DNA from: Pseudarthrobacter equi
GTDB lineage: Bacteria > Actinomycetota > Actinomycetes > Actinomycetales > Micrococcaceae
Length of the DNA: 64,000 bases
Reading direction: 5' to 3'
NCBI RefSeq assembly: GCF_900105535.1
Contig: NZ_LT629779.1
Span: forward strand, 1,798,001 to 1,862,000
The notes under the pieces were generated by a model. That model was not told the origin of the DNA, did not search any database, and worked only from the letters and a program-made list of their open reading frames with translations. Every line of letters starts with the position of its first letter. Position 1 is the first letter of the stretch. The position numbers and the translations under genes are program-made. Shown here piece after piece: positions 1 to 7,903 of this stretch.

Positions 1-167
1 CGAACGTCGGGTCCCAGACGGACCGGTACCAGATCTGGTACAAGACGTCGAACAATCCGACCGGCATCTGGTACCACCTGACGTCCGGCCCGGCGGCCGG
101 CAACTGGCTCCGCTGCGATACCTCCAGTCTCGGCTGCAACCCGCCCAACGGGATGCAAAACCGCTAG
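1..167 (+). CDS. C-terminal end of a probable secreted repeat-domain protein (partial)
   Basis: The frame is open from the left edge and closes at a TAG at 165-167, giving about 54 residues. The tail is rich in Trp, Tyr, Asn and Gly, with two cysteines spaced like a small disulfide loop (RCDTSSLGCNP). This resembles the edge of an extracellular beta-sandwich such as a fibronectin type III repeat. The next genes (moxR, DUF58, transglutaminase-like) often follow very large Ig-like or FN3 proteins in Arthrobacter relatives, which supports a large exported protein truncated by the window. The product name is inference; only the open frame and stop are seen directly. Confidence 0.55.
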   Translation, partial: NVGSQTDRYQIWYKTSNNPTGIWYHLTSGPAAGNWLRCDTSSLGCNPPNGMQNR

Positions 168-185
168 CCCAGCAGCAAAACCCAT

Positions 186-217
186 GGGGCGGGACCCGGA
201 TATCCGGGTCCCGCCCC
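186..217. terminator. 32-bp perfect palindrome between the first CDS and moxR
   Basis: The two 16-base halves (first half GGGGCGGGACCCGGAT) are exact reverse complements with no spacer. It lies 18 nt after the upstream stop and 46 nt before the moxR start. There is no T-run, so it would be a partial terminator, attenuator or mRNA-stabilising hairpin rather than a classic intrinsic terminator. Confidence 0.5.
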
Positions 218-263
218 AGACTGAAACCCACCCCTGGAAACAAGAAAAAGGAAGAACCACCCC

Positions 264-1235
264 ATGACGATGACCAACGAGCAGGCCGCGTGGTTTGCCG
301 ATACGTTCGAAAAGCTCGTTGCCAATGTGGGGCAGGCGGTGCTGGGTAAGGAACACGTCATCCGGCTGACCTTCACCGCGATGCTGGCCGAGGGCCACGT
401 ACTGTTCGAGGACGCCCCCGGAACGGGTAAGACCTCCCTTGCCCGCGCGCTGGCCGCCACCGTCCAGGGCTCCAACAACCGCATCCAGTTCACCCCCGAC
501 CTCCTGCCCTCGGACGTCACCGGCGTGACCATCTACGACCAGAAGACCCAGAAGTTCGAGTTCCACAAGGGGCCGATCTTCAACAACATCGTCCTCGCCG
601 ACGAAATCAACCGTGCGTCGCCGAAGACCCAGTCCGCGCTTCTCGAGGTCATGGAAGAATCCAGGGTCACCGTGGACGGCGTCACCTATTCGGCGGGCCG
701 CCCGTTCATGGTGATGGCCACCCAGAACCCGATCGAACAGGCCGGCACCTACCGCCTCCCGGAAGCCCAGCTGGACCGCTTCCTGATCAAGACGTCCATC
801 GGCTACCCGGACCACGCCTCAACGGTCCGGCTGCTGGGCGGCTCCAACCTCAAGGACCGCTCGCAGGAACTGTCCGCCGTCATCACCACCCAGGCCGTGG
901 CCGACATGGCCGACCTTGCCGCCACGGGACACGTGGACACCGCAGTGCTGGAGTACATCTCCAGGCTGTGCGAGGAAACCCGCAGCGCCCCGGAAACCCG
1001 GCTGGGAGTCTCGGTCCGCGGCGCCCTCGCTATGGTCCGCGCCGCGAAGGTCTGGGCAGCCTCGCAGGGCCGCAACTTCGTGCTGCCGGACGACATCAAG
1101 GAACTCGCCCCGGTGGTGTGGACCCACCGCTTCGTCATGGACCCCGAAGCCGAGTTCTCCGGAGCGACGCCCGAGGCCGTGCTCGCGCGGATCCTCGCCG
1201 ACGTGGCGGCCCCGCAGCAGCGGACCAACGCCTGA
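264..1235 (+). CDS. moxR: MoxR-family AAA+ ATPase
   Basis: This is a 323-residue AAA_3/MoxR ATPase, a cytoplasmic chaperone-like motor that usually assists assembly or activation of partner complexes. Walker A is GTGKT at residues 53-57 in EDAPGTGKTSLARAL. Walker B is LADEINR at 111-117, followed by the family-typical ASPKTQSALLEVMEE. The sensor-1 segment ATQNPIEQAGTYRLPEAQLDRF is complete. Full length matches the family. The ATG has an AAGGAAG Shine-Dalgarno about 9 nt upstream. A DUF58 gene follows after 50 nt and then a transglutaminase-like gene, the standard MoxR/DUF58/transglutaminase trio. The ATPase assignment is firm; its substrate in this cluster is unknown. Confidence 0.95.
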   Translation: MTMTNEQAAWFADTFEKLVANVGQAVLGKEHVIRLTFTAMLAEGHVLFEDAPGTGKTSLARALAATVQGSNNRIQFTPDLLPSDVTGVTIYDQKTQKFEFHKGPIFNNIVLADEINRASPKTQSALLEVMEESRVTVDGVTYSAGRPFMVMATQNPIEQAGTYRLPEAQLDRFLIKTSIGYPDHASTVRLLGGSNLKDRSQELSAVITTQAVADMADLAATGHVDTAVLEYISRLCEETRSAPETRLGVSVRGALAMVRAAKVWAASQGRNFVLPDDIKELAPVVWTHRFVMDPEAEFSGATPEAVLARILADVAAPQQRTNA

Positions 1236-1285
1236 CCCGCAAGCCCGGCACGTCCTCCACTTCCAGCAACAACGAAGGCACACAT

Positions 1286-2617
1286 ATGTCCACCGGCACC
1301 CCGCTGACCCGGCTCACGGAGCGTCTCAAGCAACCCTTCCACCGGGACGGCAGGCCCACCCGCCTGCACCCGTCGGCGGTCTGGGCCGAGGCGAGCTCCA
1401 CCGCAGGCCTCGCCCTGGAACCGGCCTGGCGCACCGTCCGGAAGGCGTGGCTCACCCACGTATGGCCGGTACTCTCCGTGGTCAGCGTGCTGGGATGGTC
1501 GGTCCTTGCAGCCACCATCCTGCTCTGGTGGGCAGGATCGGCCTACGGCTGGCAGGAAGCGAAGGCCGCCGCCGTGGCGGCCTTCGTCATGTTCCTCATC
1601 GCCCTTGGCTTTATCCTTGGCCGCTCCACCTACGGGGTTGTCCTGGACCTGGCCCGGACCCGCGTGGCGGTGGGGGACAGCGCAGTGGGAAGCATCGCCG
1701 TCACCAACACGTCCAGCCGGCCGCTGCTGCCCGCATCGGTCGAATTGCCCGTTGGCGGAGTCACCGCAGTCTTCCACCTACCCCGCATGAAGCCGCAGCA
1801 GGTGCATGAAGACCTCTTCACCATTCCCACCGCGCGCCGCGCCGTCATTGTGGTTGGGCCGGTCCGTTCCGTCCGCGCCGATCCGCTGCACCTGCTGCGC
1901 CGGCAGGTCCTGTGGACTGAGCCCGAGGACCTCTTCGTCCACCCGCGCACGGTGCCCCTGGCAGGCTCTGCCGCCGGGTTCATCCGCGACCTCGAGGGCA
2001 TGCCCACCACAGAACTGTCCAGTGCCGACGTCTCCTTCCACGCCCTCCGCGATTACGTTCCCGGCGATGACCGGCGGCACATCCACTGGAAGACAACGGC
2101 GCGGACCAACAAGCTGATGGTCCGCCAGTTCGAGGAAACCCGTCGGGCCCACCTCGCCATCGCCCTGTCCATCAATACGGAGGAATACGCCTCCGAGGAC
2201 GAATTCGAGATGGCCATCTCTGCGGCCGCCTCGATCGGCCGCCAGGCCATCCGCGAGCAGCGCGAGCTGGACGTCCTGACGCAAAAGGGGCCGCTTCGCT
2301 GTGAAACCGGCCGCAACATGCTCGATGACATGACCCGGATCGTCGGCGCCCCAATGCGCCGCACCGCCGTCGACCTCGCCCGCACTTTGGCAGACACCGT
2401 CCCCAACGCCTCCGTGGTGTTCTTCGTAGTGGGCAGCAACGTGACAGCCACCCAGTTGCGCTCCTCCGCGGCCTCCGTTCCGCCGGGCGTCCGCAGCCTC
2501 GCCGTACGGATCGAGGCCGGGGCCGCGTCCAGCAGGGCCAACATCGCAGACCTCACCGTGCTGACTGTTGGCGACCTCGCCGACCTCGGCATCGTCCTCC
2601 GAAAGGCGGCAGCATGA
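1286..2617 (+). CDS. DUF58 domain membrane protein
   Basis: This 443-residue protein has two membrane segments (about residues 60-82 and 93-113), then a soluble region ending in a DUF58 domain. The diagnostic motif RDYVPGDDRRHIHWKTTART is at about 255-274. DUF58 proteins pair with MoxR ATPases and have a vWA-like fold; the biochemical role is not settled. I chose the ATG at 1286, preceded by a GAAGG-type ribosome site, because the frame open further upstream runs through the moxR coding region. The stop TGA overlaps the next ATG by 4 nt (ATGA), so translation is likely coupled to the transglutaminase-like gene. Confidence 0.92.
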   Translation: MSTGTPLTRLTERLKQPFHRDGRPTRLHPSAVWAEASSTAGLALEPAWRTVRKAWLTHVWPVLSVVSVLGWSVLAATILLWWAGSAYGWQEAKAAAVAAFVMFLIALGFILGRSTYGVVLDLARTRVAVGDSAVGSIAVTNTSSRPLLPASVELPVGGVTAVFHLPRMKPQQVHEDLFTIPTARRAVIVVGPVRSVRADPLHLLRRQVLWTEPEDLFVHPRTVPLAGSAAGFIRDLEGMPTTELSSADVSFHALRDYVPGDDRRHIHWKTTARTNKLMVRQFEETRRAHLAIALSINTEEYASEDEFEMAISAAASIGRQAIREQRELDVLTQKGPLRCETGRNMLDDMTRIVGAPMRRTAVDLARTLADTVPNASVVFFVVGSNVTATQLRSSAASVPPGVRSLAVRIEAGAASSRANIADLTVLTVGDLADLGIVLRKAAA

Positions 2618-5193
2618 CCTCCGCACCTGGCCTCCGCCCCAGAAGCGGATCCGCCCGGAAACCCTTCAGCAGCCAAGGCAGCCCGTTCGGCAACGGGCAG
2701 CCGGCCTGGCATTTCGCCCTCGACGCCGGTGCCCTCACCGTCCTCCTGGGGCTGGGACTGCTCGGTTTCGGGCTCAGCTTCGGTGGTGACCCCTACTACC
2801 TGCTGTCAGGCTTCGGCGGCATCCTCCTGGGCCTGGGCATCGGCGTGCTCAACGCGCACCTGCGCCTGGGACTGCTCGTCACCACGGCCATCGCCCTGGG
2901 CGCCTACCTCGTGTTCGGCACCCTGCTGGCAGTTCCGGATGCCGCCATCGCCGGGTTTGTGCCCACCCTGGACTCGCTCCGCACGCTCCTGCTGGGTGTG
3001 GTGTTCGCCTGGAAGGACATGCTCACCGTGGGCGTCCCGGTGGGGTCCGCCAACGGCGTGCTGATCGTCCCGTTCCTGAGCTCGATGATCATGGCACTCG
3101 TGGCAGCCGTGCTGACCTGGCGCGTGCGCAGCCCCTACCTGCCGCTGATCCCGGTCCTGCTCCTCTTCGTCACGGGCATCGCGTTCAGCACCAACGCCGC
3201 CTTCCTTACGGTTGAACGCGGTATCGGCCTGACTGTTTTGGGCATCGCCTGGGCAACCTTCCGCCGCGACGCCCTCCGCAGGTCCTCCACCCGGCGGGTC
3301 TCCGTCAACAACCCGCAGGCTGATACCGCCACAGCCCGGAAAGCCTCCCTGCGCCGCCTGGGCATGGCCGCCGGCGTCATCGCCGTCAGCGTAGGCGTCA
3401 CGGCCCTGTCCGCGCCGCTGGTGACTGCCGGAAACGAACGCAAGGTCCTCCGCAACGTGGTGGTCCCGCCGTTCGATCCCAAGGACTACGTCACCCCGCT
3501 GGCCAGTTTCCGCACCTACGTCAAGGACAAGAAGGACGACACCCTGTTCGTCGTCAAGGGGCTTCCCCGCGACGGCAGGGTACGGCTGGGAGCCCTGGAC
3601 GCCTTCAACGGGACCAACTACAACATGGACCCCAACGGTTCGGGCAACTTCAGCAAGGTGGGCGATGCCGAGTCCATCAATACGCTGGCGGACACCTCGA
3701 GCGTGGTCCCCACGAACGACTACGCCATCGATATCAACATCGAGGACTACCAGGGATACTTCGTCCCCGGCGGCCGGAAGACCACCGGCATCAGCTTTGA
3801 CCAGGGCGGCTCACAGGCCGCATCCGGCTTGTACTTCAACTCCGGCACGGACACCGCCGTCACCACCAACGGGCTGAACCGGGGCGACGCCTACACCGTC
3901 CAGGTATCGGATCCCGTGAAACTGGAGCACGGCCAGCTGACGCAGTATGACTTTGCGCAGGTCTCGCTTCCGGACCCGCTGGAAGTTCCGCCGGTGGTCG
4001 GTTCGCAGGCCAACGACCTGTCCGCCGACGCTCCGACGGCCATCGACCGGGTCCGCCAGATCGAGGCCCACTTCCAGAAGACCGGCGCCTTCAGCAACGG
4101 CCTGGTCAGTGAAGGGCAGCTCCCCAGCGTCTCCGGCCACGGCTCCGCACGCATCCGCAACCTGCTGACGGCCAAGCAAATGCTGGGCGACGACGAACAG
4201 TACGCCGTGGCGATGTCCCTGATGCTGCGCCACCTGGGCATCCCGTCCCGCGTGGTCATGGGCTTCTACCCGGACCCCACCAGCCCCGAGAACGGTGCCG
4301 GCGAGGTCAAGATCACCGGTAAGAACGTCCACGCCTGGGTGGAAGTCGCGTTTGAACGCGTCGGCTGGGTCAGCTTTGATCCCACCCCGCCCAAGGACAA
4401 CGTTCCCATCCCGCCGGACCCGGAGAACAAGTCCAAGCCCAAACCGCAGGTTCTGCAGCCGCCGCCCCCGCCGCAGGAACCGGCAGACCTTCCGCCGGAC
4501 TCCTCGCCGGATGCGCTGGACGCTGACCAGAAGAAGGACAACCCCTGGCTGTTCTGGGGTGCACTGCTCAGTGCCCTGGGCGTGGCACTCATCCCGCTGG
4601 CCATCCTCGCGTTGCCATTGCTGCTGGTCGCGTTGTTGAAATCACGACGCCGGAAGTCGCGTTTCAGCGCGGGTGACCCTGCCCAGCGCGTGGGCGGCGG
4701 ATGGAGTGAAGTGGTCAGCCTGGCCACCGACATGGGTGCCGCCGTTGACACGCGGGCCACGCGCCGGGAAAGTGCCGCGGTCCTGGCCGAGGCGTTCCCG
4801 GGCAGCCAGTCCGCCACCACCACATTGGCGCGGCGTGCCGACGCCTCGATTTTCGGGGCCGGGCAGCCCAGCGAGGACGAGGTGCGCGAGTACTGGACCA
4901 TCGTGGACGGGTCGCTGAAGGAAATGACAGCCACAGTGGGTTTCTGGCGCCGCCAGCAGGCCCGGTTCTCACCGCGGTCGCTCCTGTCCGACGCGCGCAA
5001 CGCCCTGAACACGAAGGACACTGCCGGCAACGGCGGACGCCGGTTCAAACTGCCGGCGCTGCCGTTCGGGAACGCCGCGGGCCGCCGTCGTCCGCCTGCC
5101 GCGCCGCCCGCGGACGGACCGGGCACGCCACCGGCCGGAACCGGCGCACCGTCCACTGAAGAACCTCCAACGCAAGGACCCAAACCGCGGTGA
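2614..5193 (+). CDS. Transglutaminase-fold membrane protein lacking any cysteine
   Basis: This 859-residue protein starts with about eight hydrophobic segments (roughly residues 35-275). A large extracytoplasmic region with a transglutaminase-like core follows, then a Pro-rich stretch, one more membrane segment near 645-670, and a basic, Pro-rich cytoplasmic tail. The core is recognisable from GDDEQYAVAMSLMLRHLGIP (525-544) and VHAWVEVAFERVGWVSFDPT, with His573 and Asp589 at the expected catalytic places. Where the family normally has GDCEQ, residue 527 is Asp, and the whole protein contains no cysteine. It is therefore probably a non-catalytic, binding-only version. GTGA and ATGA overlaps at both ends place it firmly in the operon. 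Confidence 0.9.
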   Translation: MTSAPGLRPRSGSARKPFSSQGSPFGNGQPAWHFALDAGALTVLLGLGLLGFGLSFGGDPYYLLSGFGGILLGLGIGVLNAHLRLGLLVTTAIALGAYLVFGTLLAVPDAAIAGFVPTLDSLRTLLLGVVFAWKDMLTVGVPVGSANGVLIVPFLSSMIMALVAAVLTWRVRSPYLPLIPVLLLFVTGIAFSTNAAFLTVERGIGLTVLGIAWATFRRDALRRSSTRRVSVNNPQADTATARKASLRRLGMAAGVIAVSVGVTALSAPLVTAGNERKVLRNVVVPPFDPKDYVTPLASFRTYVKDKKDDTLFVVKGLPRDGRVRLGALDAFNGTNYNMDPNGSGNFSKVGDAESINTLADTSSVVPTNDYAIDINIEDYQGYFVPGGRKTTGISFDQGGSQAASGLYFNSGTDTAVTTNGLNRGDAYTVQVSDPVKLEHGQLTQYDFAQVSLPDPLEVPPVVGSQANDLSADAPTAIDRVRQIEAHFQKTGAFSNGLVSEGQLPSVSGHGSARIRNLLTAKQMLGDDEQYAVAMSLMLRHLGIPSRVVMGFYPDPTSPENGAGEVKITGKNVHAWVEVAFERVGWVSFDPTPPKDNVPIPPDPENKSKPKPQVLQPPPPPQEPADLPPDSSPDALDADQKKDNPWLFWGALLSALGVALIPLAILALPLLLVALLKSRRRKSRFSAGDPAQRVGGGWSEVVSLATDMGAAVDTRATRRESAAVLAEAFPGSQSATTTLARRADASIFGAGQPSEDEVREYWTIVDGSLKEMTATVGFWRRQQARFSPRSLLSDARNALNTKDTAGNGGRRFKLPALPFGNAAGRRRPPAAPPADGPGTPPAGTGAPSTEEPPTQGPKPR

Positions 5194-6917
5194 CCCCCAA
5201 TGCCGAGCGCTGCCCGCGCTGCCAGCAGACCATCCGCACGGGCGCCGCTTTCTGCACCTCATGCGGGGCGCCGCTGCCCAACCGGTCGGCACGGAGCCTG
5301 CGCAACCAGGAGCAGGCTTCCGTACCCGGCGCCGTCCCCCACCCCGGCTCTCAGCCCGGCGCCGGCACCGCGCCGTACCCGGGAACGGGCGTCCGGGCGG
5401 CGCCAGTCGCCGCGCAACGGCCGCCGATTCCCGGTACTATCCCGGTAGTACAAATGCCCCAGGCAACTTCTGCCTCGGGCATCGCGAACGCGGCAGCGGT
5501 GCAGGGGAGCACTGCAGGTCCGGCAGGGGCGTCCGCGCCAGGGGGAGGAACAGGAATGGCAGGAAACCTTCAGCTTGTCCCGGCAACCGCGGGCAAGCGG
5601 CTCGGGGCTGCCGTCGTTGACTGGCTGTTCCCGGTGGCGGTCCTGGTGGTGACGTTTGCCATTGGCTTTGCAGGGATCACCCGCACCCGCAGCGGCGGCT
5701 TCATCATTTACGACACCGCCTCCCTGGTGCTGTTCGGCGGTATAGGACTGGGCATCACCCTGGTCTACGCAGCCGTGCTGACAGGCCTCGAAGCCCGGAC
5801 GGGCAAAACGCCCGGCAACCTCCTGATGGGGATCCGCAGCACCGACAATGACGGCTACGCGCCCGGCGCCGGCGGGGTGTTCGTGCGCGGACTGCTGACC
5901 GGTGCGGGCGTCCTGTTGACACTTATTGGAGCCGTGCTGGTGGTGGTCTTCAAGTGGTTCGACGCCGCCTTCTTCATCCTGGGGCCGCTGCTCCTGGTGG
6001 CGGCCGTTTGGGCCGTGCTGGTAGTGGTTTCCAATACCTGGGACAAGGGCGGGCGCCTGCGCGGCTGGCACGACAACGCCGCCAAGACGCTCGTTTTCGA
6101 CGTCAAGGCCGGCCGTGATCCGATCACCACGGGCGGCATCCAGGGCCCGTACAGCTTCGCGCCGCTGGACCTGCCTCCCGTCCAGCAGGTGCTCTCGCCC
6201 GTCGCGGGCGCCCGCGCGCCCCAGGTCATCGCCCCCCAGGCGCCGGCGCAGGGTCCGCAGTCGGTCCACCAGACGCCCGCGGCACCCGCGGCCGTCGCCC
6301 CAGCGCCCGTCCACCCACATCCGGCACCGGCCATCCAGCCTGACGGCCGGACCATCCCAGCACAGACCGTGTCCTACACCTCGCCCGCGTCCTTTGCACC
6401 GCCGGGCACTCCGGCGCCGGAGGCCGCTCCTGCACCGCCCGCAGCATGGCAGGCCGGGCAACAGTTCCCCGCGCCAGCGGGCGTGGGACAGCAGTTCGCC
6501 GGGCAGCAGTCGCCGGGGCAGCCGCACGCGGACGACGACGTCGAACGCACCCAGGTGCGTCCCGGCACGGCCGGCCCGGCGCCTGTCGCCGTACTGCGGA
6601 TCAGGCTCGACGACGGCCGCGACTTCCAGCTCGACCGCAGCGTGCTGGTGGGCCGCAACCCCGTGGGCTCCGCGGGCGAACAGCATGCCCAGCTCCTCGC
6701 CGTCGACGACCCCGGACGGTCCATCTCCAAGACCCACCTGCACGTCCTGACCGACGGTGCGGGCATCTGGGTGACCGACCGGAACTCCACCAACGGCAGT
6801 GCCGTGACCACGCCCGACGGACTCCGTACGCCCCTTGCGGCAGGTGTCCCCACTTTCGTTTCCCCCGGTTCCAGCGTCCACTTTGGCGACCGGACCTTTT
6901 ACCTAGGACAGGCATGA
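5190..6917 (+). CDS. Zinc-ribbon / RDD membrane / FHA domain protein
   Basis: This 575-residue modular protein opens with a zinc ribbon (Cys8, Cys11, Cys22, Cys25). A Pro/Ala linker follows, then an RDD-type membrane domain (about 132-305) with several transmembrane helices, a long disordered Pro/Gln/Ala linker, and a C-terminal FHA domain (about 467-575). The FHA phosphothreonine-binding residues are all present: GR in VLVGRN, SxxH in SISKTH, and N in DRNSTNG. A cytoplasmic FHA tethered to a membrane domain suggests recruitment of a kinase-phosphorylated partner to the membrane. The start is a GTG in a GTGA overlap with the preceding stop. The kinase and phosphatase are two to four genes downstream. 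Confidence 0.9.
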   Translation: MTPNAERCPRCQQTIRTGAAFCTSCGAPLPNRSARSLRNQEQASVPGAVPHPGSQPGAGTAPYPGTGVRAAPVAAQRPPIPGTIPVVQMPQATSASGIANAAAVQGSTAGPAGASAPGGGTGMAGNLQLVPATAGKRLGAAVVDWLFPVAVLVVTFAIGFAGITRTRSGGFIIYDTASLVLFGGIGLGITLVYAAVLTGLEARTGKTPGNLLMGIRSTDNDGYAPGAGGVFVRGLLTGAGVLLTLIGAVLVVVFKWFDAAFFILGPLLLVAAVWAVLVVVSNTWDKGGRLRGWHDNAAKTLVFDVKAGRDPITTGGIQGPYSFAPLDLPPVQQVLSPVAGARAPQVIAPQAPAQGPQSVHQTPAAPAAVAPAPVHPHPAPAIQPDGRTIPAQTVSYTSPASFAPPGTPAPEAAPAPPAAWQAGQQFPAPAGVGQQFAGQQSPGQPHADDDVERTQVRPGTAGPAPVAVLRIRLDDGRDFQLDRSVLVGRNPVGSAGEQHAQLLAVDDPGRSISKTHLHVLTDGAGIWVTDRNSTNGSAVTTPDGLRTPLAAGVPTFVSPGSSVHFGDRTFYLGQA

Positions 6918-7903
6918 ACCAACAGCCCGCCAGTGTTCCCTCCACCACGCAGCCGGGCCCGGGCCTGAGCCTCAACTGCGGCTACGGAACGGACCGGGGA
7001 CTCCGTCGCGAGCTGAATGAGGATTCCTTCATCGCGTCGGATCCGGTCTTCGCCGTTGCCGACGGCATGGGCGGCCACGAGGCCGGCGAGATTGCCAGCG
7101 GCATGTGCGTCAGGACCCTGGCAGCGATTCCGCAGCTGTCCACGGGGGACCGGACCGTCACGGCCGCGGTCCTGCAGCAGTACCTGCTGCGCGCGGACAA
7201 CTCCATCCGGGAAGCCACGGGTGCCCGGGCGGGAACCACACTCACCGGTGCCGTGGTGGTGGAGCAGATGGGCATGCCGTATTGGCTGGTCATGAACATC
7301 GGCGACTCCCGTACCTACCGCCTCAGCCAGGGCCGGTTCGAACAGATCAGCGTGGACCACTCGGAAGTCCAGGAACTCGTGGACGCCGGCGAAATCACGC
7401 CCCAGCAGGCCACGGTGCATCCCCGCCGCCATGTGGTCACCAGGGCACTGGGCACTGGGGACGAAACCGAGGCGGATTACTGGCTGCTTCCGGTGGAGGA
7501 AGGGGACCGGGTGATGGTCTGTTCCGACGGCCTCACCTCCGAACTGACCGACGAGCACATCCACCGCATCCTCAGCACTGCCGGCCATCCCCAGGACGCC
7601 GTCGACGCCCTGATCCAGGCCGCGCTGCGCAGTGGCGGCCGCGACAACATCACCGTGATCGTGGTGGACGCCCGCAACGTCCTGAACGACGCCGGCGCAG
7701 CCACCACCGCTCCGCGGCGGGATCCGTCCGCTGAAGATGAGGTAACGCTGCCCCGCGGACAAGCCGTGCAGGCCACAACCCAGCCTCTTCCCCAGCAGGA
7801 GGACAACGCAGGGCAGGCAGAAGCGGCCGGCCAGGCAGACGCGGCCTGGCACGAACAGGCTGCAGGGCAGGATCCCGACGACGGCACGGAGGTCCCGCGA
7901 TGA
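6914..7903 (+). CDS. PP2C-family Ser/Thr protein phosphatase
   Basis: This 329-residue metal-dependent phosphatase removes phosphate from Ser/Thr residues. All PP2C signatures are visible: RRELNEDSF with metal Asp37, VADGMGGHEAGE with Asp50, NIGDSRTYRL with Asp131, CSDGL with Asp205, and GGRDNITVIVV with Asp244. The last 75 or so residues are a Gln/Ala-rich tail without a membrane segment, so the enzyme is probably cytosolic. Start ATG 6914 overlaps the previous stop (ATGA), and its own stop overlaps the next start in the same way. With the Ser/Thr kinase at 9939 it forms the writer/eraser pair for the FHA readers of this block. Confidence 0.96.
   Translation: MNQQPASVPSTTQPGPGLSLNCGYGTDRGLRRELNEDSFIASDPVFAVADGMGGHEAGEIASGMCVRTLAAIPQLSTGDRTVTAAVLQQYLLRADNSIREATGARAGTTLTGAVVVEQMGMPYWLVMNIGDSRTYRLSQGRFEQISVDHSEVQELVDAGEITPQQATVHPRRHVVTRALGTGDETEADYWLLPVEEGDRVMVCSDGLTSELTDEHIHRILSTAGHPQDAVDALIQAALRSGGRDNITVIVVDARNVLNDAGAATTAPRRDPSAEDEVTLPRGQAVQATTQPLPQQEDNAGQAEAAGQADAAWHEQAAGQDPDDGTEVPR

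Noticed and set aside
968..1285. Upstream extension of the DUF58 reading frame inside moxR
   Set aside because: The extension translates the moxR coding sequence out of frame and is Arg/Pro-rich. ATG 1286 has a ribosome site and gives the normal protein length.
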